DNA from: Megachile rotundata
Lineage: Eukaryota > Arthropoda > Insecta > Hymenoptera > Megachilidae
Assembly: GCF_050947335.1 (NCBI RefSeq)
Contig: NW_027473339.1
Coordinates: 372,001 to 436,000, forward strand
Length of the DNA stretch: 64,000 nucleotides
Direction of reading: 5' to 3'
This document shows, piece after piece, positions 47,964 through 61,060 of the stretch. The stretch's first letter is position 1; every line of letters starts with the position of its first letter. A model generated the notes under the pieces. The model made no database searches and was not told the DNA's origin. It saw only the letters and a program-made list of their open reading frames with translations. The translations under genes and the position numbers were made by a program.

Positions 47964-50900
47964 GAGTGTGTGAATGTGATTGTGTGATTGTGATTGTGGG
48001 ATTGTGATTGCGATTGTGTGATTGTGACTGTGTGGTCGTGATTGTGTGATCGTGATTGTGGGATTGTGACTGTGCGATTGTGTGATCGTGATTGTGTGAC
48101 TGTGATTGTGTGATTGTGATTGTGGGATTGTGATTGTGTGATTGTGATTGTGTGATCGTGACTGTGATTGTGTGATTGTGTGATTGTGATTGTGATTGTG
48201 ATTGTGATTGTGATTGTGATTGTGATTGTGTGACTGTGTGATTGTGATTGTGTGATCGTGATAGTGTGATCGTGATTGTGTGATCGTGATTGTGTGATCG
48301 TGAATGTGTGATCGTGATTGTGTGATCGTGATTGTGTGATCGTGATTGTGTGATCGTGATTGTGTGATCGTGATTGTGTGATCGTGATTGTGTGATTGTG
48401 ATTGTTTGATTGTGATTGTGTGATTGTGATTGTGTGATTGTGATTATGTGATTGTGATTGTGATTGTGTGATTGTGTGATTGTGTGATCGTTATTGTGTG
48501 ATCGTGATTGTGTGACCGTGATTGTGTGACCGTGATTATGTGTTCGTGATTGTGCGATCCTGATTGTGTGATTAGGATTCTGTGATCGTGATTGTGTAAT
48601 CGTGATTGTGTGATCGCGATTGTGATCGTGATTTTGTGATCGTGATAGTGTGATGGTTATTGTGTGATCGTGATTGTGTGATCGTGATTGTGTGATTGTG
48701 ATTGTGTGATTGTGATTGTGTGATTGTGATTGTGTGGTTGTGATTGTGTGATTGTGGTTGTGTGATTGTGATTGTGTGATTGCGATTGTGTGATCGTGAC
48801 TGTGTGGTCGTGATTGTGTGATCGTGATTGTGGGATTGTGGCTGTGGGATTATGTGGATGTGGTTGTGTGACTGTGATTGTGTGATTGTGATTGCGATTG
48901 TGTGATTTTGACTGTGTGGTCGTGATTGTGTGATCGTGATTGTGGGATTGTGACTGTGTGATTGTGTGATCGTGATTGTGTGATCGTGATTGTGCGATCG
49001 TGATTGTGCGATCGTGATTGTGCGATCGTGATTGTGCGATCGTGATAGTGCGATCGTGATTGTGCGATCGTGATTGTGTGATCGTGATTGTGCGATCGTG
49101 ATAGTGCGATCGTGATTGTGCGATAGTGATTGTGCGATCGTGATTGTGCGATCGTGATTGTGCGATCGTGATTGTGCGATCGTGATTGTGTGATTGTTTG
49201 ATTGTGTGATTGCGATTGTGTGATTGCGATTGTGTGATTGCGATTGTGTGATTGCGTTTGTGTGATTGCGATTGTGTGATTGCGATTGTGTGATTGCGAT
49301 TGTTTGATTGCGATTGTTTGATTGTGTGATTGTGATTGTGTGATTGTGATTGTGATTGTGTGATTGTGAATGTGTGACTGTGATTGTGTGATTGTGATTG
49401 TGTGATTGTGATTGTGGGATTGCGATTGTGTGACTGGGATTGTGTGTTTGCGATTGTGTGATTGCGATTGTGTGATTGCGATTGTGTGGTCGTGACTGTG
49501 TGGTCGTGATTGTGTGATCGTGATTGTGGGATGGTGACTGTGTGATTGTGTGGTTGTGGTTGTGTGATTGTGATTGTGTGACTGTGATTGTGTGATTGTG
49601 ATAGTGGGATTGTGATTGCGATTGTGTGATTGTGACTGTGTGGTCGTGATTGTGTGATCGTGATTGTGGGATTGTGACTGTGTGATTGTGTGGTTGTGGT
49701 TGTGTGATCGTGATTGTGTGATTGTGATTGTGTGATCGTGATTGTGTGATCGTGATTGTGTGATTGTGATTGTGTGATCGTGATAGTGTGATCGTGATTG
49801 TGTGATCGTGATTGTGTGGTCGTGATTGTGTGGTCGTGATTGTGTGAATGTGATTGTGTGATTGTGATTGTGTGATGGTGATTGTGTGATTGTGATTGTG
49901 TGATCCTGATTGTGTGATCGTGATTGTGTGATTGTGATTGTGTGATCGTGATTGTGTGATCGTGATTGTGTGATCGTGATTGTGGGATTGTGACTGTGTG
50001 ATTGTGTGATTGTGATTGTGTGACTGTGATTGTGTGATTGTGATTGTGGGATTGAGATTGTGTGATTGTGATTGTGTGATCGTGACTGTGATTGTGTGAT
50101 TGTGATTGTGTGACTGTGTGATTGTGATTGTGATTGTGTGACTGTGATAGTGTGATCGTGATAGTGTGATCGTGATAGTGTGATCGTGATAGTGTGATCG
50201 TGATCGTGTGATCGTGATTGTGTGGTCGTGATAGTGCGATCGTGATTGTGCGATCGTGATTGTGCGATCGTGATTGTGTGATCGTGATTGTGCGATCGTG
50301 ATTGTGCGATCGTGATTGTGTGATTGTTTGATTGTGTGATTGCGATTGTGTGATTGCGATTGTGTGATTGCGATTGTGTGATTGCGTTTGTGTGATTGCG
50401 ATTGTGTGATTGCGATTGTGTGATTGCGATTGTTTGATTGCGATTGTTTGATTGTGTGATTGTGATTGTGTGATTGTGATTGTGATTGTGTGATTGTGAA
50501 TGTGTGATTGTGATTGTGTGATTGTGATTGTGTGATTGTGATTGTGGGATTGCGATTGTGTGACTGGGATTGTGTGTTTGCGATTGTGTGATTGCGATTG
50601 TGTGATTGCGATTGTGTGGTCGTGACTGTGTGGTCGTGATTGTGTGATCGTGATTGTGGGATGGTGACTGTGTGATTGTGTGGTTGTGGTTGTGTGATTG
50701 TGATTGTGTGACTGTGATTGTGTGATTGTGATAGTGGGATTGTGATTGCGATTGTGTGATTGTGACTGTGTGGTCGTGATAGTGTGATCGTGATTGTGTG
50801 ATCGTGATTGTGTGGTCGTGATTGTGTGGTCGCGATTGTGTGAATGTGATTGTGTGATTGTGATTGTGTGATGGTGATTGTGTGATTGTGATTGTGTGAT

Positions 50901-51829
50901 CCTGATTGTGTGATCGTGATTGTGTGATCGTGATTGTGTGATCGTGATTGTGTGATCGTGATAGTGTGATCGTGATTGTGTGATCGTGATTGTGTGGTCG
51001 TGATTGTGTGGTCGTGATTGTCTGATTGTGATTGTGTGATCGTGATTGTGGGATCGTGACTGTGGGATGGCGATTGTGTGATTATGATTGTGTGATTGTG
51101 ATTGTGTGATTGTGATTGTGTGATTGTGATTGTGTGGTTGTGATTGTGTGATTGTGGTTGTATGATTGTGATTGTGTGATTGCGATTGTGTGATCGTGAC
51201 TGTGCGGTCGTGATTGTGTGATCGTGATTGTGGGATTGTGACTGTGGGATTGTGTGGTTGTGGTTGTGCGATTGTGATTGTGTGACTGTGATTGTGTGAT
51301 TGTGATTGCGATTGTGTGATTGTGACTGTGTGGTCGTGATTGTGTGATCGTAATTGTGTGATTGTGATTGTGTGATCGTGATTGTGTGATCGTGATTGTG
51401 TGATCGTGATTGTGTGATCGTGATTGTGTGATCGTGATAGTGTGATCGTGATTGTGTGATCGTGATTGTGTGGTCGTGATTGTGTGATCGTGATTGTGTG
51501 ATCGTGATTGTGTGATCGAGATTGTGTGATCGTGATTGTGTGATCGCGATTGTGTGATCGCGATTGTGTGATCGCGATTGTGTGATCGCGATTGTGTGAT
51601 CGCGATTGTGTGATCGCGATTGTGTGAATGTGTGATTGCGATTGTGTGATTGCGATTGTGTGATTGCGATTGTGTGATTGTGATTGTGTGGTTGTGATTG
51701 TGTGATTGTGGTTGTGTGATTGTGATTGTGTGATTGCGATTGTGTGATCGTGACTGTGTGGTCGTGATTGTGTGATCGTGATTGTGGGATTGTGACTGTG
51801 GGATTGTGAGGTTGCGGTTGTGTGATTGT
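47964..51829. repeat. Higher-order array, unit 3 (3,866 bp) with internal 1.13-kb duplication
   Basis: ATTAGG at 48571. ACTGGG occurs twice, at 49433 and 50563, because about 1,130 bp including part of the TGCGATCGTG run, the TGTTTGATTG variants and the GACTGGG marker are present twice. Compared with unit 2 this insertion explains most of the length gain (1,094 bp net). Confidence 0.86.
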
Positions 51830-54800
51830 GAGTGTGTGAATGTGATTGTGTGATTGTGATTGTGGGATTGTGATTGCGATTGTGTGATTGTGACTGTGTG
51901 GTCGTGATTGTGTGATCGTGATTGTGGGATTGTGACTGTGCGATTGTGTGATTGTGATTGTGTGACTGTGATTGTGTGATTGTGATTGTGGGATTGTGAT
52001 TGTGTGATTGTGATTGTGTGATCGTGACTGTGATTGTGTGATTGTGTGATTGTGATTGTGATTGTGATTGTGATTGTGATTGTGATTGTGATTGTGATTG
52101 TGATTGTGATTGTGTGACTGTGTGATTGTGATTGTGTGATCGTGATAGTGTGATCGTGATTGTGTGATCGTGATTGTGTGATCGTGAATGTGTGATCGTG
52201 ATTGTGTGATCGTGATTGTGTGATCGTGATTGTGTGATCGTGATTGTGTGATCGTGATTGTGTGATCGTGATTGTGTGATTGTGATTGTTTGATTGTGAT
52301 TGTGTGATTGTGATTGTGTGATTGTGATTATGAGATTGTGATTGTGATTGTGTGATTGTGTGATTGTGTGATCGTTATTGTGTGATCGTGATTGTGTGAC
52401 CGTGATTGTGTGACCGTGATTATGTGATCGTGATTGTGCGATCCTGATTGTGTGATTAGGATTCTGTGATCGTGATTGTGTAATCGTGATTGTGTGATCG
52501 TGATTGTGATCGTGATTTTGTGATCGTGATAGTGTGATGGTTATTGTGTGATCGTGATTGTGTGATCGTGATTGTGTGATTGTGATTGTGTGATTGTGAT
52601 TGTGTGATTGTGATTGTGTGGTTGTGATTGTGTGATTGTGGTTGTGTGATTGTGATTGTGTGATTGCGATTGTGTGATTGTGACTGTGTGGTCGTGATTG
52701 TGTGATCGTGATTGTGGGATTGTGGCTGTGGGATTATGTGGATGTGGTTGTGTGACTGTGATTGTGTGATTGTGATTGCGATTGTGTGATTTTGACTGTG
52801 TGGTCGTGATTGTGTGATCGTGATTGTGGGATTGTGACTGTGTGATTGTGTGATCGTGATTGTGTGATCGTGATTGTGCGATCGTGATTGTGCGATCGTG
52901 ATTGTGCGATCGTGATTGTGCGATCGTGATAGTGCGATCGTGATTGTGCGATCGTGATTGTGCGATCGTGATTGTGCGATCGTGATAGTGCGATCGTGAT
53001 TGTGCGATAGTGATTGTGCGATCGTGATTGTGCGATCGTGATTGTGCGATCGTGATTGTGCGATCGTGATTGTGTGATTGTTTGATTGTGTGATTGCGAT
53101 TGTGTGATTGCGATTGTGTGATTGCGATTGTGTGATTGCGTTTGTGTGATTGCGATTGTGTGATTGCGATTGTGTGATTGCGATTGTTTGATTGCGATTG
53201 TTTGATTGTGTGATTGTGATTGTGTGATTGTGATTGTGATTGTGTGATTGTGAATGTGTGATTGTGATTGTGTGATTGTGATTGTGTGATTGTGATTGTG
53301 GGATTGCGATTGTGTGACTGGGATTGTGTGTTTGCGATTGTGTGATTGCGATTGTGTGATTGCGATTGTGTGGTCGTGACTGTGTGGTCGTGATTGTGTG
53401 ATCGTGATTGTGGGATGGTGACTGTGTGATTGTGTGGTTGTGGTTGTGTGATTGTGATTGTGTGACTGTGATTGTGTGATTGTGTGATTGTGATAGTGGG
53501 ATTGTGATTGCGATTGTGTGATTGTGACTGTGTGGTCGTGATTGTGTGATCGTGATTGTGGGATTGTGACTGTGTGATTGTGTGGTTGTGGTTGTGTGAT
53601 CGTGATTGTGTGATTGTGATTGTGTGATCGTGATTGTGTGATCGTGATTGTGTGATCGAGATAGTGTGATCGTGATTGTGTGATCGTGATTGTGTGGTCG
53701 TGATTGTGTGGTCGTGATTGTGTGAATGTGATTGTGTGATTGTGATTGTGTGATGGTGATTGTGTGATTGTGATTGTGTGATCCTGATTGTGTGATCGTG
53801 ATTGTGTGATTGTGATTGTGTGATCGTGATTGTGTGATCGTGATTGTGTGATCGTGATTGTGTGATCGTGATTGTGGGATTGTGACTGTGTGACTGTGTG
53901 ATTGTGATTGTGATTGTGTGACTGTGATAGTGTGATCGTGATAGTGTGATCGTGATAGTGTGATCGTGATAGTGTGATCGTGATCGTGTGATCGCGATCG
54001 TGTGATCGCGATCGTGTGATCGCGTTTGTGTGATCGCGATTGTGTGATTGTGATTGTGGGATTGTGGTTGTGCGATTGTGATTGTGCGATTGTGATTGTG
54101 CGATTGTGATTGTGATTGTGTGACTGTGTGATTGTGATTGTGTGATCGTGATAGTGTGATCGTGATTGTGTGATCGTGATTGTGTGATCGTGATTGTGTG
54201 ATGGTGATTGTGTGATTGTGATTGTGTGATTGTGGTTGTGTGATTGTGGTTGTGTGATTGTGATTGTGTGATTGCGATTGTGTGATCGTGACTGTGTGGT
54301 CGTGATTGTGTGATCGTGATTGTGGGATTGTGACTGTGTGATTGTGTGGTTGTGGTTGTGCGTTTGTGATTGTGTGACTGTGATTGTGTGATTGTGATTG
54401 TGGGACTGTGATTGCGATTGTGTGATTGTGACTGTGTGGTCGTGATTGTGCGATCGTGATTGTGGGATTGTGACTGTGTGGTTGTGTGATTGTTTGATTG
54501 TGTGATTGCGATTGTGTGATTGCGATTGTGTGATTGTGATTATGTGATTGTGATTGTGTGATTGTGATTGTGTGATTGTGATTGTGTGATTGTGATTGTG
54601 TGATTGTGATTGTGTGATTGTGATTGTGGGATTGTGATTGTGTGATTGTGATTGTGTGATCGTGACTGTGATTGTGATTGTGTGATCGTGACTGTGATTG
54701 TGTGACTGTGATTGTGATTGTGATTGTGATTGTGTGATTGTGATTGTGGGATTGTGATTGCGATTGTGTGATTGTGACTGTGTGGTCGTGATAGTGTGAT

Positions 54801-55745
54801 CGTGATTGTGGGATTGTGACTGTGTGATCGTGAATGTGTGATCGTGATTGTGTGATCGTGATTGTGTGATCGTGATTGTGTGATCGTGATTGTGTGATCG
54901 TGATTGTGTGATCGTGATTGTGTGATTGTGATTGTTTGATTGTGATTGTGTGATTATGATTGTGTGATTGTGATTATGTGATTGTGATTGTGATTGTGTG
55001 ATTGTGTGATTGTGTGATTTTGTGATCGTGATTGTGTGATGGTGATTGTGTGATCGTGATTGTGTGATAGTGATTGTGTGATTGTGATTGTGTGATTGTG
55101 ATTGTGTGGTTGTGATTGTGTGATTGTGGTTGTGTGATTGTGATTGTGTGATCGTGACTGCGTGGTCGTGATTGTGTGATCGTGATTGTGGGATTGTGAC
55201 TGTGGGGTTGTGTGGTTGTGGTTGTGTGATTGTGATTGTGTGACTGTGATTGTGTGATTGTGATTGCGATTGTGTGATTGTGACTGTGTGATCGTGATTG
55301 TGTGATCGTGATTGTGTGATCGTGATTGTGTGATCGTGATTGTGTGATCGTGATAGTGTGATCGTGATTGTGTGATCGTGATTGTGTGGTCGTGATTGTG
55401 TGATCGTGATTGTGTGATCGTGATTGTGTGATCGAGATTGTGTGATCGTGATTGTGTGATCGCGATTGTGTGATCGCGATTGTGTGATCGCGATTGTGTG
55501 ATCGCGATTGTGTGATCGCGATTGTGTGATCGCGATTGTGTGATTGTGTGATTGCGATTGTGTGATTGCGATTGTGTGATTGCGATTGTGTGATTGTGAT
55601 TGTGTGGTTGTGATTGTGTGATTGTGGTTGTGTGATTGTGATTGTGTGATTGCGATTGTGTGATCGTGACTGTGTGGTCGTGATTGTGTGATCGTGATTG
55701 TGGGATTGTGACTGTGGGATTGTGAGGTTGCGGTTGTGTGATTGT
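51830..55745. repeat. Higher-order array, unit 4 (3,916 bp), mosaic right half
   Basis: The left half follows unit 3 closely (ATTAGG 52455, ACTGGG 53317). From about 53880 it departs. A unique patch of CGCGATCGTG units lies near 53980-54030. Stretches resembling 18.5-18.8 kb, 25.45-25.7 kb, 52.2 kb and 26.1-26.4 kb follow in turn. It rejoins unit 3 near 55270 (counterpart 51.37 kb). No gene seen. Confidence 0.82.
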
Positions 55746-57370
55746 GAGTGTGTGAATGTGATTGTGTGATTGTGATTGTGGGATTGTGATTGCGATTGTG
55801 TGATTGTGACTGTGTGGTCGTGGTTGTGTGATCGTGATTGTGGGATTGTGACTGTGCGATTGTGTGATTGTGATTGTGTGACTGTGATTGTGTGATTGTG
55901 ATTGTGGGATTGTGATTGTTTGATTGTGATTGTGTGATCGTGACTGTGATTGTGTGATTGTGTGATTGTGATTGTGATTGTGATTGTGATTGTGATTGTG
56001 ATTGTGATTGTGATTGTGTGACTGTGTGATTGTGATTGTGTGACTGTGATTGTGTGATCGTGATAGTGTGATCGTGATTGTGTGATCGTGATTGTGTGAT
56101 CGTGAATGTGTGATCGTGATTGTGTGATCGTGATTGTGTGATCGTGATTGTGTGATCGTGATTGTGTGATCGTGATTGTGTGATCGTGATTGTGTGATTG
56201 TGATTGTTTGAATGTGATTGTGTGATTGTGATTGTGTGATTGTGATTATGTGATTGTGATTGTGATTGTGTGATTGTGTGATTGTGTGATCGTTATTGTG
56301 TGATCGTGATTGTGTGACCGTGATTGTGTGACCGTGATTATGTGATCGTGATTGTGCGATCCTGATTGTGTGATTAGGATTCTGTGATCGTGATTGTGTA
56401 ATCGTGATTGTGTGATCGTGATTGTGATCGTGATTTTGTGATCGTGATAGTGTGATGGTTATTGTGTGATCGTGATTGTGTGATCGTGATTGTGTGATTG
56501 TGATTGTGTGATTGTGATTGTGTGATTGTGATTGTGTGGTTGTGATTGTGTGATTGTGGTTGTGTGATTGTGATTGTGTGATTGCGATTGTGTGATCGTG
56601 ACTGTGTGGTCGTGATTGTGTGATCGTGATTGTGGGATTGTGGCTGTGGGATTATGTGGATGTGGTTGTGTGACTGTGATTGTGTGATTGTGATTGCGAT
56701 TGTGTGATTTTGACTGTGTGGTCGTGATTGTGTGATCGTGATTGTGGGATTGTGACTGTGTGATTGTGTGATCGTGATTGTGTGATCGTGATTGTGCGAT
56801 CGTGATTGTGCGATCATGATTGTGCGATCGTGATTGTGCGATCGTGATAGTGCCATCGTGATTGTGCGATCGTGATTGTGCGATCGTGATTGTGCGATCG
56901 TGATAGTGCGATCGTGATTGTGCGATAGTGATTGTGCGATCGTGATTGTGCGATCGTGATTGTGCGATCGTGATTGTGCGATCGTGATTGTGTGATTGTT
57001 TGATTGTGTGATTGCGATTGTGTGATTGCGATTGTGTGATTGCGATTGTGTGATTGCGTTTGTGTGATTGCGATTGTGTGATTGCGATTGTGTGATTGCG
57101 ATTGTTTGATTGCGATTGTTTGATTGTGTGATTGTGATTGTGTGATTGTGATTGTGATTGTGTGATTGTGAATGTGTGATTGTGATTGTGTGATTGTGAT
57201 TGTGTGATTGTGATTGTGGGATTGCGATTGTGTGACTGGGATTGTGTGTTTGCGATTGTGTGATTGCGATTGTGTGATTGCGATTGTGTGGTCGTGACTG
57301 TGTGGTCGTGATTGTGTGATCGTGATTGTGGGATGGTGACTGTGTGATTGTGTGGTTGTGGTTGTGTGAT
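55746..57370. repeat. Higher-order array, unit 5 (partial)
   Basis: GAGTG at 55746, ATTAGG at 56373, TGCGATCGTG run at about 56790-56990, ACTGGG at 57235. It follows unit 4 (offset 3,918) until about 57370, where the sequence changes to a block like 25.5-26 kb. The higher-order array ends here. Confidence 0.83.
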
Positions 57371-58594
57371 TGTGATTGTGTGATTGTGATTGTGTGATTG
57401 TGATTGTGTGATTGTGATTGTGTGATTGTGATTGTGGGATTGTGATTGTGTGATTGTGATTGTGTGATCGTGACTGTGATTGTGATTGTGTGATCGTGAC
57501 TGTGATTGTGATTGTGATTGTGATTGTGTGATTGTGATTGTGGGATTGTGATTGCGATTGTGTGATTGTGACTGTGTGGTCGTGATAGTGTGATCGTGAT
57601 TGTGGGATTGTGACTGTGTGATTGTGTGGTTGTGATTGTGTGATCGTGATTGTGCGATCGTGATTGTGCGATCGTGATTGTGCGATCGTGATTGTGCGAT
57701 CGTGATTGTGCGATCGTGATTGTGTGATTGTGGTTGTTTGATTGTGATTGTGTGATTGTGGTTGTGTGATTGTGATTATGTGATTGTGATTGTGATTGTG
57801 TGATTGTGTGATCGTGATTGTGTGATCGTGATTGTGTGACCGTGATTGTGTGACCGTGATTATGTGAACGTGATTGTGCGATCCTGATTGTGTGATTAGG
57901 ATTCTGTGATCGTGATTGTGTAATCGTGATTGTGTGATCGTGATTGTGATCGTGATTTTGTGATCGTGATTGTGTGATGGTGATTGTGTGATCGTGATTG
58001 TGTGATACTGATTGTGTGATTGTGATTGTGTGATTGTGATTGTGTGGTTGTGATTGTGTGATTGTGGTTGTGTGATTGTGATTGTGTGATCGTGACTGCG
58101 TGGTCGTGATTGTGTGATCGTGATTGTGGGATTGTGACTGTGGGGTTGTGTGGTTGTGGTTGTGTGATTGTGATTGTGTGACTGTGATTGTGTGATTGTG
58201 ATTGCGATTGTGTGATTGTGACTGTGTGGTCGTGATTGTGTGATCGTGATTGTGGGATTGTGACTGTGTGATTGTGTGGTTGTGGTTGTGTGACTGTGAT
58301 AGTGTGAATGTGATTGAGGGATTGCGATTGTGTGATTGCGATTGTGTGATTGCGATTGTGTGATTGCGATTGTGTGATTGCGATTGTGTGATTGCGACTG
58401 TGTGGTCATGATTGTGTGATCGAGATTGTGTGATCGTGATTGTGTGATCGTGATTGTGTGATCGCGATTGTGTGATCGCGATTGTGTGATCGCGATTGTG
58501 TGATTGTGTGATTGTGATTGTGTGACTGTGATTGTGTGATTGTGATTGTGGGATTGTGATTGTGTGATTGTGATTGTGTGATCGTGACTGTGAT

Positions 58595-58742
58595 TGTGTG
58601 ATTGTGATTGCGATTGTGATTGTGATTGTGATTGCGATTGTGATTGTGATTGTGATTGTGATTGTGATTGTGATTGTGATTGTGATTGTGATTGTGATTG
58701 TGATTGTGATTGTGATTGTGATTGTGATTGTGATTGTGATTG
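58595..58742. repeat. Hexanucleotide tract (TGTGAT)n
   Basis: Homologue of 26833-26995 and 31099-31261 but shorter, with TGCGAT where those have TGCAAT. Part of the block shared by the 26, 31, 37 and 58 kb regions. Confidence 0.9.
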
Positions 58743-60104
58743 TGTGATTGTGATTGTGTGACTGTGATTGTGTGATCGTGATAGTGTGATCGTGATAGTG
58801 TGATCGTGATAGTGTGATCGTGATTGTGTGATCGTGATTGTGCGGTCGTGATTGTGTGGTCGTGATTGTGTGGTCGTGATTGTGTGATCGTGATTGTGTG
58901 ATCGTGATTGTGTGATCGTGATTGTGCGATCGTGATTGTGCGATCGTGATTGTGCGATCGTGATTGTGCGATTGTGATTGTGCGATTTTGATTGTGCGAT
59001 TGTGATTGTGCGATTGTGATTGTGCGATTGTGATTGTGCGATCGTGATTGTGTGATCGTGATTGTGTGGTCGTGATTGTGTGATCGTGATTGTGGGATTG
59101 TGTGATTGTGATTGTGATTGTATGATTGTGATTTTGTGATTGTGATTTTGTGATTGTGATTGTGTGATTGTGATTGTGTGATTGTAATTGTGTGATTGTG
59201 ATTGTGTGATCGTGATTGTGTGGTCGTGATTGTGTGATCGTGATTGTGGGATTGTGACTGTGTGATTGTGTGATTGTGATTGTGTGACTGTGATTGTGTG
59301 ATTGTGATTGTGATATTGAGATTGTGTGATTGTGATTGTGTGATCGTGACTGTGATTGTGTGATTGTGATTGTGTGACTGTGTGATTGTGATTGTGATTG
59401 TGTGACTGTGATAGTGTGATCGTGATAGTGTGATCGTGATCGTGTGATTGTGATCGTGTGATTGCGATTGTGTGATTGTGATTGTGTGATTGTGATTGTG
59501 TGATTGTGATTGTGTGATTGTGATTGTGGGATTGTGATTGTGTGATTGTGATTGTGTGATCGTGACTGTGATTGTGTGATTGTGATTGTGATTGTGATTG
59601 TGATTGTGTGACTGTGTGATTGTGATTGTGTGACTGTGATTGTGTGATCCTGATAGTGTGATCGTGATGGTGTGATCGTGATTGTGTGATCGTGACTGTG
59701 TGGTCGTGATTGTGTGATCGTGATTGTGGGATTGTGACTGTGTGATTGTGTGGTTGTGGTTGTGTGATTGTGATTGTGTGACTGTGATTGTGTGATTGTG
59801 ATTGTGGGATTGTGATTGCGATTGTGTGATCGCGATTGTGATCGCGATTGTGTGATTGCGATTGTGTGATCGCGATTGTGTGATCGCGATTGTGTGGTCG
59901 TGATTGTGTGATCGTGATTGTGTGATCGTGATTGTGTGATCGTGATTGTGTGATCGCGATTGTGTGATCGCGATTGTGTGATCGCGATTGTGTGATCGCG
60001 ATTGTGTGATTGTGTGATTGTGATTGTGTGACTGTGATTGTGTGATTGTGATTGTGGGATTGTGATTGTGTGATTGTGATTGTGTGATCGTGACTGTGAT
60101 TGTG

Positions 60105-60234
60105 TGATTGTGATTGCGATTGTGATTGTGATTGTGATTGTGATTGTGATTGTGATTGTGATTGTGATTGTGATTGTGATTGTGATTGTGATTGTGATTG
60201 TGATTGTAATTGTGATTGTGATTGTGATTGTGTG
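60105..60234. repeat. Hexanucleotide tract (TGTGAT)n
   Basis: Runs of the 6-mer word with a single TGTAAT variant near the right end, followed by GTGTGACTGTGTGAT. It belongs to the second of two successive related blocks (58.3-60.0 and 60.0-61.0 kb). Confidence 0.9.
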
Positions 60235-61060
60235 ACTGTGTGATTGTGATTGTGTGACTGTGATTGTGTGATCGTGATAGTGTGATCGTGATAGTGTGAT
60301 CGTGATTGTGTGATCGTGATTGTGCGGTCGTGATTGTGCGGTCGTGATTGTGTGGTCGTGATTGTGTGATCGTGATTGTGTGATCGTGATTGTGCGATCG
60401 TGATTGTGCGATCGTGATTGTGCGATCGTGATTGTGCGATCGTGATTGTGCGATTTTGATTGTGCGATTGTGATTGTGCGATTGTGATTGTGCGATTGTG
60501 ATTGTGCGATCGTGATTGTGTGATCGTGATTGTGTGATCGTGATTGTGTGATCGTGATTGTGGGATTGTGTGATTGTGATTGTGATTGTATGATTGTGAT
60601 TTTGTGATTGTGATTTTGTGATTGTGATTTTGTGATTGTGATTGTGTGATTGTGATGGTGTGATTGTAATTGTGTGATTGTGATTGTGTGATCGTGATTG
60701 TGTGGTCGTGATTGTGTGATCGAGATTGTGGGAATGTGACTGTGTGATTGTGTGATTGTGATTGTGTGATTGTGATTGTGTGATTGTGATTGTGTGATTG
60801 TGATTGTGGGATTGTGATTGTGTGATTGTGATTGTGTGATCGTGACTGTGATTGTGTGATTGTGATTGTGATTGTGATTGTGATTGTGTGACTGTGTGAT
60901 TGTGATTGTGTGACTGTGATTGTGTGATCGTGATAGTGTGATCGTGATGGTGTGATCGCGATTGTGTGATTGCGATTGTGTGATCGCGATTGTGTGATCG
61001 CGATTGTGTGATCGCGATTGTGTGATCGCGATTGTGTGATCGCGATTGTGTGATCGCGAT

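Larger units (their letters stand above)
57371..61060. repeat. Mosaic block related to 25.5-27.7, 30.8-32.6 and 37.4-39 kb
   Basis: The first part resembles 25.55-26.2 kb and carries the GAACGTG cluster with ATTAGG at 57895. Next come GATTGAGGG near 58313, a hexamer tract at 58595-58742, TGCGATTTTG, a TTTTGTGAT patch, GATCCTGATAG near 59648 (as at 32137) and an empty insertion site at 59670-59672. A second round of hexamer tract (60105-60234) and TTTTGTGAT patch follows, then CGCG units. No gene seen. Confidence 0.8.
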
